NCBI GenBank assembly: GCA_014377145.1
Contig: JACMQE010000168.1
Coordinates: 1 to 9,661, forward strand
Length of the DNA: 9,661 nucleotides
Source of the DNA: Glaciimonas sp.
Lineage (GTDB): Bacteria > Pseudomonadota > Gammaproteobacteria > Burkholderiales > Burkholderiaceae
Direction: 5' to 3'
Shown here: in pieces, positions 1 through 6,172 of the stretch
Layout of the letters: each line of letters starts with the position of its first letter
Position numbering within the stretch: the first letter of the stretch is position 1
Translations under genes and position numbers: made by a program
The notes under the pieces: model-generated
Told to the model about the DNA's origin: nothing
Database searches by the model: none
Seen by the model: the letters and a program-made list of their open reading frames with translations, nothing else

Positions 1-1
1 G

Positions 2-466
2 CCTGAGACGAAAAACCAGAGAACGCACACGATCCATTTGTCCTCCTATGCAGAAAAGCTGTTCCAGCAACTTGCAGATATGCGAGCCAGTGACACAAAG
101 CCTGGAGAAACACCACTGCCTTGGGTATTCCCAAACAAAAGCAAAAATGGCCCCGTCTGTATTAAGAGTTTTGGAAAGCAACTAAGCGACCGCCAGCGTC
201 CCCTTGATAAAAAGCTTGTCAACCGAACCACCAGTACAGAATCTTTATTGCTGCCGAAAGGCCACTGGACTGCGCACGATCTCAGGCGTACCACTGCGAC
301 CACCATGGCGGAGTTGGGCGTCAGCACTGATGTGATAGACGAGTGCTTGAATCATGTCATTGCAAGCAAAGTAGCAAGGGTGTACATCCACAATCGCAGG
401 CTAGGGCAGCAAGCAGAAGCTTTTGATCTTCTTGGCAAAAACCTCTCGGAGTGGATTCCAGCTTAG
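2..466 (+). CDS. Tyrosine recombinase (P4-type integrase), C-terminal part
   Basis: The reading frame is open at the left edge of the window, so the N-terminal arm-binding and core-binding domains are missing and only about 154 C-terminal residues are seen. They hold the catalytic domain: a segment rich in K, R and T near the edge (TKNQRTHTIHLS, the usual position of the beta-hairpin lysine region), then HDLRRTTATTMAELG, which is the HxxR box, and LNHV followed by YIHNR, which fits the second histidine and the tyrosine nucleophile. This is the layout of P4-type island integrases, which catalyse site-specific insertion of islands, often into tRNA genes. A TTG at 38 could be called as a start but is internal to the protein. 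The gene ends at a TAG, and a small inverted repeat lies about 30 bases downstream. The integrase probably belongs to a neighbouring or older island; its attachment site is not in view. Confidence 0.88.
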   Translation, partial: PETKNQRTHTIHLSSYAEKLFQQLADMRASDTKPGETPLPWVFPNKSKNGPVCIKSFGKQLSDRQRPLDKKLVNRTTSTESLLLPKGHWTAHDLRRTTATTMAELGVSTDVIDECLNHVIASKVARVYIHNRRLGQQAEAFDLLGKNLSEWIPA

Positions 467-493
467 CTAGTCGGGCTGATTCATGCATCCAAT

Positions 494-515
494 TTTGGCA
501 AAGGCTCTTGTCAAA
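494..515. repeat. Short inverted repeat after the integrase
   Basis: TTTGGCAA and TTGTCAAA form 8-base arms with one G-T pair around a 6-base spacer. No T-run follows, so it is a poor intrinsic terminator. It could be a weak hairpin at the end of the integrase transcript or a protein-binding site. Confidence 0.3.
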
Positions 516-609
516 CCAAAGTGCACAAAAGCCTAAATGGCCAGTCTGCGCAGAAAAGGTTGTGCCGTTTCGCTAATTTTAAGCATCGTAACAATGCTTG
601 AAAACGCCA

Positions 610-800
610 TGACCAACAGCCGTAACGGCTCGCCGCAGCTGAAACAGATAAAACCGATGTCAGCACAAACTTACCGCCGCAGTCCATATAGAGAGCCTAC
701 CCACGTTATTCGCGTGCCCGAATCTCTCCTTCCTCGCGTGCGAAAGCTGCTCGATGAATGCCGCCAGGAAATACAGGACGGCGCATGGTTGGAGCAGTGA
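610..800 (+). CDS. Small conserved hypothetical protein
   Basis: A short protein of about 63 residues if it starts at the ATG at 610. The frame also has ATGs at 537, 595 and 658, none with a convincing Shine-Dalgarno sequence, so the start is uncertain. The C-terminal half is the informative part: a YREPTHVIRVPESLL segment followed by a predicted helix (RVRKLLDECRQEI). From memory, small proteins with an arginine-rich patch followed by 'T-x-V-I/V-R-V-P-E' occur on plasmids and islands; I cannot name the family or a function. The VIRVPES strand followed by a helix is compatible with a ribbon-helix-helix-like DNA-binding fold, but that is a guess. It lies on the same strand as, and 83 bases before, the HigA-like gene. 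No membrane or signal segment is seen. Confidence 0.5.
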
Positions 801-870
801 CAATGCCCCCCCAATCACGAATGAGATGGACATAATTCATGGCAGGCTCAAAGTATCTAAATCGCTTACT

Positions 871-876
871 AAGGAG
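871..876 (+). promoter_or_regulatory. Ribosome binding site of the XRE regulator
   Basis: AAGGAG lies 7 bases before the ATG at 884. It decides the start in favour of 884 over the in-frame ATG at 839, which has no such signal and would add 15 residues not expected in the family. Confidence 0.8.
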
Positions 877-883
877 TTGCGAT

Positions 884-1219
884 ATGGAAAAACAACTCAC
901 TGACGGAATCGAAGTGCATCGGGGTACCAGCAACGTGTATGCAGACCTTGGCCTGCCCGACGCAGAAAAGCTCAAGATCAAGACCGGCTTGGTGATTGAG
1001 ATCAGGAAAGCTATACGCAGCCTCGGCCTGACGCAGCAAGAAGCTGGCAAGCGCATGGGCATCACGCAGCCCAAGGTGTCTGACTTGATGCGCGGTGAAT
1101 TCGCCAACCTGTCGGAACGCAAGCTCATGGACTGCCTGACCCGGCTGGGCTATGACATCGAGATCAGCGTGCGTCCCGCCAACGCGGCTGTCGGGCATCT
1201 GGTGTTTGCGGCAGCTTAA
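884..1219 (+). CDS. HigA-like XRE-family helix-turn-helix regulator (orphan antitoxin)
   Basis: A 111-residue protein whose N-terminus (VHRGTSNVYADLGLPDAEKL, about residues 11-30) is characteristic of the XRE subfamily that serves as antitoxin to HigB/DUF891-type toxins. Next comes a helix-turn-helix at about residues 49-70 (LTQQEAGKRMGITQPKVSDLMRG, with TQPKVS as recognition helix) and a helical tail ending in GYDIEISVRP, also typical. Such antitoxins bind a palindromic operator at their own promoter and neutralise a RelE/HigB-like mRNA endonuclease encoded just upstream. Here the upstream sequence has no recognisable toxin: the preceding frame encodes an unrelated small protein. The gene is therefore either a lone regulator left after toxin loss or part of a pair with an atypical partner. 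Family assignment is secure; the biological role is inferred. Confidence 0.87.
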   Translation: MEKQLTDGIEVHRGTSNVYADLGLPDAEKLKIKTGLVIEIRKAIRSLGLTQQEAGKRMGITQPKVSDLMRGEFANLSERKLMDCLTRLGYDIEISVRPANAAVGHLVFAAA

Positions 1220-1236
1220 GGTCAACCATTGAGTCC

Positions 1237-1254
1237 TAGCGCGATTCGGCGCTA
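1237..1254 (+). terminator. Possible terminator hairpin of the XRE gene
   Basis: TAGCGC and GCGCTA form a perfect 6-base stem around a 6-base loop, 18 bases after the XRE stop codon. The first T-run (CTTTTTCC) comes about 12 bases later, too far for a classical terminator. A second small hairpin (TCCATC, 3-base loop, GATGGA at 1271-1285) follows that T-run. Together they may mark the transcript end; the evidence is weak. Confidence 0.35.
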
Positions 1255-1333
1255 AAGTAATTCAGCTTTTTCCATCCTTGATGGAGAAGTCCAGGCCAAA
1301 TGGTTAATTGTTTTCTTAAAATTCAAAAGCGGC

Positions 1334-1570
1334 ATGAGCTTCAACTTAAATTCGTTTCCTAGCCTCTGTCGCTTACCTCTCGGCATGATCACCAACCTGT
1401 CAGGGAAAAGCCAGGCCAATTTGTACGCCGAGATAACAGGAATATCAGCAAGTCGCCTGCGTCCAGACAGCAAGCAGAACATGCCTAATCCCACACTAGA
1501 AAAAGTGCGTGCAAGCGAATGCTTGGACCAATTAGCACTAAAAGCTTTTAAAGAAATAGGTAACGGATGA
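1334..1570 (+). CDS. Doubtful small ORF in the gap before the three-gene operon
   Basis: A 78-codon open frame, possibly starting instead at the ATG at 1385. The C-terminal part (LEKVRASECLDQLALKAFKEIG) could form an amphipathic helix, but I recognise no family, see no convincing ribosome binding site, and find a similar-sized frame on the opposite strand over much of the same bases. It is the only candidate gene in the roughly 440 bases between the XRE gene and the operon at 1658. It may be a decayed gene remnant or chance. The rest of that gap holds small hairpins near 1237-1285 and the probable promoter region of the operon. Confidence 0.2.
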   Translation: MSFNLNSFPSLCRLPLGMITNLSGKSQANLYAEITGISASRLRPDSKQNMPNPTLEKVRASECLDQLALKAFKEIGNG

Positions 1571-1613
1571 AATCGACAATTTCAGAACACCCTTAACAGA
1601 CCGTATCATAAAC

Positions 1614-1634
1614 TGCATCTCATCGTAAGATGTA
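1614..1634 (+). promoter_or_regulatory. Inverted repeat in the leader of the three-gene operon
   Basis: TGCATCT and AGATGTA form 7-base arms (one G-T pair) around a 7-base spacer, ending about 23 bases before the operon's first ATG. A possible -10 (TATCAT, 1604-1609) lies just upstream, with only a poor -35 match near 1580. The position suits an operator or leader hairpin controlling the operon, but neither promoter nor operator is proven. Confidence 0.3.
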
Positions 1635-1657
1635 CGCACAAATAAAGATTAATTAAT

Positions 1658-2671
1658 ATGGCTGAAAACGAAAATACTGCGCAAATTGCTGAAAAAATCT
1701 CCGCCGACATATTCAAGGTATTTCATTGGGAACTCTACGCGCAAAAAAACAGCAATTTTGCATGCGTACTTGATGAACATAAAAACGATAAAGGAGTAAA
1801 AAAAGTTACTCATCCTGGTGATGTGGTTTTTTATTACCTTGACCCATATCTTAATAAGCTCGTTTGTCTTCATACTGATCTCAAGAGCTATAAAAAATCC
1901 ACTATTCAAGCCAAAAAAATCCGCGATGCACTGATGTCATTGGCAATGACTGTGGAATGTGCGCAACTGTCACCTGGCTGGTCGAAAAAATTTCTAAAAG
2001 ATCCAACTCAATCACACGAGATTAGGGGCCTTCTTTTTGTTGCAAATCATGACAACAAGGCGGTAGAAAAATTCTCACATTATCTCGGTGGTATCTCAAA
2101 AAGTGCATTGCCAGTTGCAAAAGGCCAAATTCTGCACATACTTGGACCACTTGAGATAAGTTTATTATATTCAGTTGCATCCGACATAAAACTAAGCGTA
2201 GCCGATAAAAAAATTAACGCAAATTATCGTTTTTTTTATCCAGATTTAACATTATGGAAGCGTCAAGTGGTGGACGATAATAGAACGGGAGCAACAGTTG
2301 AAATGCTATTAGCGCCATACTTTATACTTAGACACACATCGATCTACAATGAAAAACGTGAAGAAATTACCCAAGGTGGAAGCGTAGTTTACTATTCACG
2401 TAAGGGTGAAACGGTCGAGGAATTCGTTTATCTTCTGGATTGTTTATCTCGGTATCAACTGATAAATTCCCGAGAACAAATTAAAATAAGGGCTTTTCAT
2501 CGGGAACGATCGCTTGAAATGAAAAACAATTTTGATAAAGCCAAATTACAGTATTGCCGTATGTGGGGATTTGAAGGTGATCGCGAATCCGAGATAAGCG
2601 ATATAACTATTGATGCAATACAAGGTACACTTCCAAATTATGTTCCTGACGAAATTGGATGGCACGAATGA
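1658..2671 (+). CDS. Putative PD-(D/E)XK nuclease, first gene of candidate defence operon
   Basis: A 337-residue protein. Near the N-terminus there is a helix with an acidic residue (TAQIAEKISADIFKVF, E12), then HPGD at 52-55 and, after a hydrophobic strand, TDLKSY with D74-L75-K76. Helix, D, then D-x-K at the end of a strand is the PD-(D/E)XK nuclease signature, so DNA cleavage with divalent metal is the probable activity. Residues 90-337 match nothing I can name; they contain several hydrophobic beta-like segments (IRGLLFVAN, GGSVVYYSRKG, EEFVYLLDCL). The start has a modest upstream signal (TAAAGA, 1643-1648). The gene overlaps the next by 4 bases (ATGA), so the two are almost certainly co-translated. 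Base composition is clearly AT-richer than the flanking genes, which suggests separate acquisition. A restriction-like or abortive anti-phage role is inferred from the motif, the operon and the recombinase-rich setting. Confidence 0.72.
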   Translation: MAENENTAQIAEKISADIFKVFHWELYAQKNSNFACVLDEHKNDKGVKKVTHPGDVVFYYLDPYLNKLVCLHTDLKSYKKSTIQAKKIRDALMSLAMTVECAQLSPGWSKKFLKDPTQSHEIRGLLFVANHDNKAVEKFSHYLGGISKSALPVAKGQILHILGPLEISLLYSVASDIKLSVADKKINANYRFFYPDLTLWKRQVVDDNRTGATVEMLLAPYFILRHTSIYNEKREEITQGGSVVYYSRKGETVEEFVYLLDCLSRYQLINSREQIKIRAFHRERSLEMKNNFDKAKLQYCRMWGFEGDRESEISDITIDAIQGTLPNYVPDEIGWHE

Positions 2672-3753
2672 AACGTCAATTTGGTCCTTCACTTTATTTT
2701 GCAAGTGATAAAGTAATTTTTGATGCGCTAAATCATATAAAAGTAACTACGGACGTTATCCGTGAACTGCTTTTTGATCGAGGCATTATCGTCTCATCGA
2801 AAACTTCCAAATATGAACTAGCACAATACTTTTCTCGCTTAACCGCTGATTATTTTGATCATCATGATATTGCAGTTAAGCTCGGCAGACCCCAAGCACG
2901 CGGCCGCATAACTTACGCAGAGATAAGTGAACTAATAACTCAGAACGAAATTATCGAAGCCGCCCAAACTGCAAAGGTAGAGCTAGAACAACAAGGAAAT
3001 CTTGTTACCATTCAAATTGAGAAAGGCCGAGTTTTAATCAAACTAGATTACGATCATATTGATTATACGCAGGTTGAATTTAGGCAAATACAGCACAGGG
3101 ATGGAGTCATCGAATTCTTAAAAGATGTAACTGGTAAATATGTAATACGCAGCTCGCAGGATCATGAAATTGACAAGGTCGTTGATAAACTATTTACAGA
3201 AATTAATTTAAATCGAGAAATTCCCGTAAGGCAAGAAAGAATTAGTCTTGAAGGTATTCCAAATCCAGTTTTGCGATGCAAATTTTTTAATGAGCTAGTA
3301 AATGGAATCAATGGCCACCAATTCATTACTGTAACTGAAGCTTACTGCTATAAACCCAACCAAAAAAATATATCAGAAAATGACGCTGATGATGAATCAT
3401 CACAGGAAACGAGTCTCGAGGATCAACCAAATGTTGAAAGAGTTTCGTTAAAAGGTACGGGCGTGACACGGTCCTTCGTAATCGATGACTTATATGCAAA
3501 GGGTTATTATATTGTTAAAGCAATTTGGCGAGTAAAACCAGAATCAAGTTTAGACTCTGACATTTATGAGATAGAAGCTCAATTTACTGAGCCGCAAAGT
3601 TGTACGAATTTTTCGTATCAAGTACGAAACGCGATAATATTTGAGGATGGAAAGTTAACAGATAAAAAACGTCTGCCAAAATTGGCAGAACAAGATGCTT
3701 TATTTAGATTAATTGAGGCGGCAGCAAAGCTAGCTTACGAAGCACTGGAGTAG
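2668..3753 (+). CDS. Unknown protein with SAP-like N-terminus and acidic linker, second gene of candidate defence operon
   Basis: 361 residues from the ATG at 2668, chosen because it forms an ATGA overlap with the preceding stop; an ATG at 2659 would add three residues. I do not recognise the family. Residues about 30-58 (VIRELLFDRGIIVSS, then KYELAQYFSRL) resemble a SAP-like helix-extended-helix DNA-binding motif. Residues 75-110 look helical and 111-160 strand-rich (VTIQIEKGRVLIKLDYDH; DGVIEFLKDV). A low-complexity acidic, Asn/Ser/Asp/Glu-rich linker spans about 231-256 and separates the N-terminal part from a C-terminal domain that ends in a long helix (residues 339-361). No complete PD-(D/E)XK or other catalytic motif is evident. 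It is probably the DNA-sensing or specificity partner of the upstream nuclease, an inference from gene order and tight coupling. The gene stays AT-rich like its neighbours. Confidence 0.65.
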   Translation: MKRQFGPSLYFASDKVIFDALNHIKVTTDVIRELLFDRGIIVSSKTSKYELAQYFSRLTADYFDHHDIAVKLGRPQARGRITYAEISELITQNEIIEAAQTAKVELEQQGNLVTIQIEKGRVLIKLDYDHIDYTQVEFRQIQHRDGVIEFLKDVTGKYVIRSSQDHEIDKVVDKLFTEINLNREIPVRQERISLEGIPNPVLRCKFFNELVNGINGHQFITVTEAYCYKPNQKNISENDADDESSQETSLEDQPNVERVSLKGTGVTRSFVIDDLYAKGYYIVKAIWRVKPESSLDSDIYEIEAQFTEPQSCTNFSYQVRNAIIFEDGKLTDKKRLPKLAEQDALFRLIEAAAKLAYEALE

Positions 3754-3755
3754 AT

Positions 3756-4415
3756 ATGACGAAAGTTCGCTATTTTAAATTTAGAATGCGCACCGTCTCT
3801 ACCATTGAAGATATTGGTTATCCCGGCACATGGAATAATGGTGCTATAAGCGTTCTTACCTTTTCAAAAAATGAAATGGTTGCAACATTTAGAATAATGC
3901 GCGAAATTTTTACGGTTCAGTATCTTCCTGATGGATCTATTATTCCGGGAGTTGCGTCCACTATGGAGCAACATCAAATAAGAATATTTTGTAGAAATTC
4001 TCAACTTTACATAGCTTTGATAGATCCGCCTCGTGGAGCTAAAGTTATCAGCGATTTTCTTACATACATTTCAATGGGAAGAGAATTTTTTATTGAAAGT
4101 TTGGAAATTTCCCGTGAGCTGATTGAAGGACATATAATTAAATTTGAATCAGCTAAGCTTATCTCTGCAAAAATTAAAGACTTCCATATTTATGACAAAG
4201 CTGTAGCCAGGTTAGAGGTAACGTCGAAAGAGGGATTGCGTAGTGATATAGCCCCTATTCTTGAAGGAAAATTTCACAGAACTGAATCTCTTACGTACGA
4301 AGTTATGCATAAATTCAGGAAAGGACTCATTACATACTTAGCTAATGGCACAGTACGAATTTCCGCTCTGTTGGTTGAATATGGCCTCCCCAGTTTTGAG
4401 CAGCAATTGAAATAA
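3756..4415 (+). CDS. Unknown protein, third gene of candidate defence operon
   Basis: 219 residues starting 2 bases after the previous stop, with a GGAG ribosome binding site (3747-3750) inside the end of gene two; translational coupling is likely. I recognise no family. The first 100 residues look beta-rich (VRYFKFRMRTV; AISVLTF; QIRIFCRNSQLYIALI), followed by a mixed region with alternating helices and strands (EFFIESLEISRELIEGHIIKFESAKL) and a C-terminal helical stretch. No signal peptide, transmembrane segment or nuclease motif is visible, so a soluble cytoplasmic protein is expected. Its fixed place at the end of a nuclease-led operon suggests an accessory, regulatory or structural subunit. 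No good T-run hairpin follows; the next 340 bases are non-coding and the next gene is convergent. Confidence 0.62.
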   Translation: MTKVRYFKFRMRTVSTIEDIGYPGTWNNGAISVLTFSKNEMVATFRIMREIFTVQYLPDGSIIPGVASTMEQHQIRIFCRNSQLYIALIDPPRGAKVISDFLTYISMGREFFIESLEISRELIEGHIIKFESAKLISAKIKDFHIYDKAVARLEVTSKEGLRSDIAPILEGKFHRTESLTYEVMHKFRKGLITYLANGTVRISALLVEYGLPSFEQQLK

Positions 4416-4755
4416 ATCATCTAAAAAATGAATGAAATTTCAATCCTGCATATCAAACGAAAATTTATATCACTTATTTAATTAAGCTGGTCGATATCCC
4501 TTATGACTATTTAATAATATAGCAACTGTATTGCTATATACTTATATTCATTGACTCTGTACAGCAGGCAAGGCATTTATCCCTTCAGCGCACTTAGATC
4601 TGTGGCAAGAGGCTTCTTTCCCGGAAATACGACAACCGTTATGAGGTTATTTTTCCAAGCTTTAATCCTTTCCATACCATATTGATTATTGAAGTTTCGT
4701 TAGCGTTCGAGGATGCTGCTTAGCAGGTACAGAAGCAATAAATGTTATCTTCGTC
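4416..4755. other. Non-coding gap between convergent operon and recombinase
   Basis: About 340 AT-rich bases without a convincing gene. It contains a perfect inverted repeat at 4517-4539. On the - strand at 4577-4675 there is a 32-codon frame beginning MERIKAWKNN and ending ATDLSALKG, with no ribosome binding site; it may be a gene fragment or chance. The gap separates the + strand operon from the - strand recombinase, so both transcripts should end here. Confidence 0.5.
4517..4539. repeat. Perfect inverted repeat with 9-base arms
   Basis: ATATAGCAA and TTGCTATAT are exact reverse complements around the 5-base loop CTGTA. Lying between convergent genes, it could act as a weak bidirectional terminator, though the AT-rich stem lacks an adjoining T-run, or as a recombinase-binding site downstream of the integrase. 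Confidence 0.5.
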
Positions 4756-5754
4756 TCATAGCAAAGTAGGAATTTTTCGTCTATTTACTGGGCGGATGTA
4801 TTTTAAAAGCGTTACATCGCTTTTATGCCCTGTGGTCAGTTTAATCTGCCATGACGGCATTCCCGCCATTGCAGCGGTAGTGCAATATCCACTTCTTAAC
4901 GAATGACCGCTTACTAGTTCGGAATTCGCCCCTGTACGATTAACCAAAGCCTTCACCACCAGCGCAACCGATTGCGCCGACAACCTTGTCCGTGCAACAC
5001 GATCATGGCGAGTGACGGCTCTAAAAACAAACCCCTCTTCGATCCCTGCCAGTTTAAGCCAGACCATCAAGGCACGCACTGGGCAACGATCGCCATCGGC
5101 ATGTGGGATGAACACAGTACGCCCTACTCGCTCTTGATCGGTCTTACTGTGCGGCAAGAAAATCTCCATGCCATTGGTGATCTGCTTGACATGGCCGACT
5201 TGAATAGCCACAAGTTCACTTCGACGGAATGCGCCGGCAAAACCCACCAGCAGCAATGCTCGGTCACGCGCAGCTTTAACGGGTCTTTTGTTTTGCCGGT
5301 CGATCATCATGAGCGTTTCAAGCAAGTCATCCTTGACCATAGGCCGTACCTGCCGCTGTTTGGTACCGAAGGTGCGTCGGATGCCCTGCATGGTGCGCTT
5401 GACCCTCAAGTCCGCTGCCGGAGACGGTGCAGCAATTACCACGTGAGCTTGGTCAATGGCGATCAAGCGGCGCTCCAAGGTGGATGCGGACAATTTACCT
5501 GCAAATTGAGCGAGATACTCAACAACTTGATTTGCTGTGGCTGGCACTGTGCCGCCATTGGCTATGAAGTGACGCAGGTCGCTGGCGTAGGCGCGAATGG
5601 TCGCGGTGCTTTGAGCCGCAGTCATATAACTGTTAGCGCAATCGGAATATAGTGGTTCAATCTGTTGTGGTGATTTTTCCTGGTGGGCGGCAGAAACCGG
5701 TATTGCTTTTAAACCGGTCAGAGCAAGTGAAATTTGAGAAGGTTTTTTGACCAT
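4756..5754 (-). CDS. Tyrosine recombinase / site-specific integrase
   Basis: A complete 332-residue tyrosine recombinase, the usual size for XerC/D- and phage-type enzymes. The N-terminal core-binding (SAM-like) domain covers about 35-135 (STATIRAYASDLRHFIANGG; STLERRLIAI). The catalytic domain shows the full set: R177 in FRRSELV, K204 in HSKTDQ, H284 and R287 in HSLRSGY, H310 in TTGHKS and the nucleophile Y319 in LKYIRP. The enzyme should cut and rejoin DNA through a 3'-phosphotyrosine at short inverted-repeat core sites. The ATG at 5754 has only a weak ribosome binding site (GAAAGA). A dif-like inverted repeat sits 17 bases upstream, a likely target or autoregulatory site. The roughly 35-residue polar extension before the SAM-like domain has no recognisable motif. 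It probably mobilised, or resolves, part of this region; I cannot name its element. Confidence 0.9.
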   Translation of the reverse strand: MVKKPSQISLALTGLKAIPVSAAHQEKSPQQIEPLYSDCANSYMTAAQSTATIRAYASDLRHFIANGGTVPATANQVVEYLAQFAGKLSASTLERRLIAIDQAHVVIAAPSPAADLRVKRTMQGIRRTFGTKQRQVRPMVKDDLLETLMMIDRQNKRPVKAARDRALLLVGFAGAFRRSELVAIQVGHVKQITNGMEIFLPHSKTDQERVGRTVFIPHADGDRCPVRALMVWLKLAGIEEGFVFRAVTRHDRVARTRLSAQSVALVVKALVNRTGANSELVSGHSLRSGYCTTAAMAGMPSWQIKLTTGHKSDVTLLKYIRPVNRRKIPTLL

Positions 5755-5770
5755 GCTGAATCTTTCTATG

Positions 5771-5795
5771 TAGTGATAAGTATGAGTTATCGCTA
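5771..5795. repeat. dif-like inverted repeat, candidate recombinase core site
   Basis: TAGTGATAA, a 7-base spacer (GTATGAG) and TTATCGCTA form 9-base arms with one G-T pair. The inner ATAA/TTAT flanking a 6-8-base spacer is the known layout of XerC/XerD dif sites and other tyrosine recombinase cores. It lies directly upstream of the recombinase start, where such enzymes often have their own site; an operator for the recombinase gene is the alternative. Confidence 0.5.
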
Positions 5796-5813
5796 CCTGA
5801 GGTTGAAGAATAA

Positions 5814-5981
5814 AATCCCCAAACCCTTGAACGCATAGACGTGTTTAGTCAGCATGCACCACGGGCATTACAAGAAAAAATCAAGTGGGTATTGGGAAAG
5901 AAAACTAAACTAACGCAGGGCGCGTCAGTTCATACGCTTCGCCATTGCAGCGAAATATCTCTTATTTTCTCAGGCTATTGA
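5814..5981 (+). pseudogene. Remnant of a second tyrosine recombinase (C-terminal fragment)
   Basis: A stop-free stretch of 55 codons without a start codon, reading ...APRALQEKIKWVLGKK, then GASVHTLRHC and ending in SLIFSGY before TGA. VHTLRH is the HxLRH box of integron-integrase/XerD-like tyrosine recombinases, and the preceding helix-like segment and the following 'S-L-x-x-S-G-Y' fit the equivalent positions in that group ('ALLRSGYD' in IntI-type enzymes). The second histidine and nucleophile tyrosine regions are absent downstream, as is everything N-terminal, so this is a dead fragment. It is on the opposite strand to the intact recombinase and is not a copy of it (that enzyme has HSLRSGY). 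It points to earlier recombination at this spot. The identification rests on one short motif plus context. The remaining bases from 5982 to 6128 show no feature I can support. Confidence 0.5.
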
Positions 5982-6128
5982 CAACAAAGCAATTGAAATA
6001 ATTTTTAAGTTAATCTAGTTACAAAATATCTCTGCATGTCGGAAATTTTGAAAAACTTAGAAAGTTACCGCCAGCATTGTCGCTCTTAAGCGTAATAGTC
6101 TTGGGTGTACTGGAATTACAGAGAGGAA

Positions 6129-6164
6129 AACTCAGTTAGATTGCATTTTTGTTTTAACTGAGTT
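6129..6164 (-). terminator. Hairpin terminator of the membrane protein gene
   Basis: AACTCAGTTA and TAACTGAGTT are perfect 10-base arms around a 16-base loop, starting 8 bases after the stop of the - strand membrane protein gene. Read on that strand the stem is followed by TTTTCC. The long loop and short T-run make it a moderate rather than strong intrinsic terminator. Confidence 0.6.
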
Positions 6165-6172
6165 GGGCAGCA

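Noticed and set aside
46..327. - strand frame at the left edge
   Set aside because: It overlaps the integrase catalytic domain and shows no coding features of its own.
869..1225. - strand open frame opposite the XRE regulator
   Set aside because: The + strand gene has a clear HTH motif and an AAGGAG ribosome binding site; the - frame is its shadow.
4972..5652. Long + strand open frame opposite the recombinase
   Set aside because: It is the antisense shadow of the tyrosine recombinase gene, whose catalytic residues are all readable on the - strand; the + frame has no recognisable motif.
4864..5952. Direct repeat CGCCATTGCAGCG at 4864-4876 and 5940-5952
   Set aside because: The 13-base match falls in recombinase coding sequence and in the decayed fragment but in different frames and strands, with no flanking similarity; chance is likely.
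5938..5954. Small inverted repeat TTCGC/GCGAA with a 7-base spacer
   Set aside because: It lies inside the HTLRH coding fragment and has only 5-base arms, so it is not distinguishable from chance.
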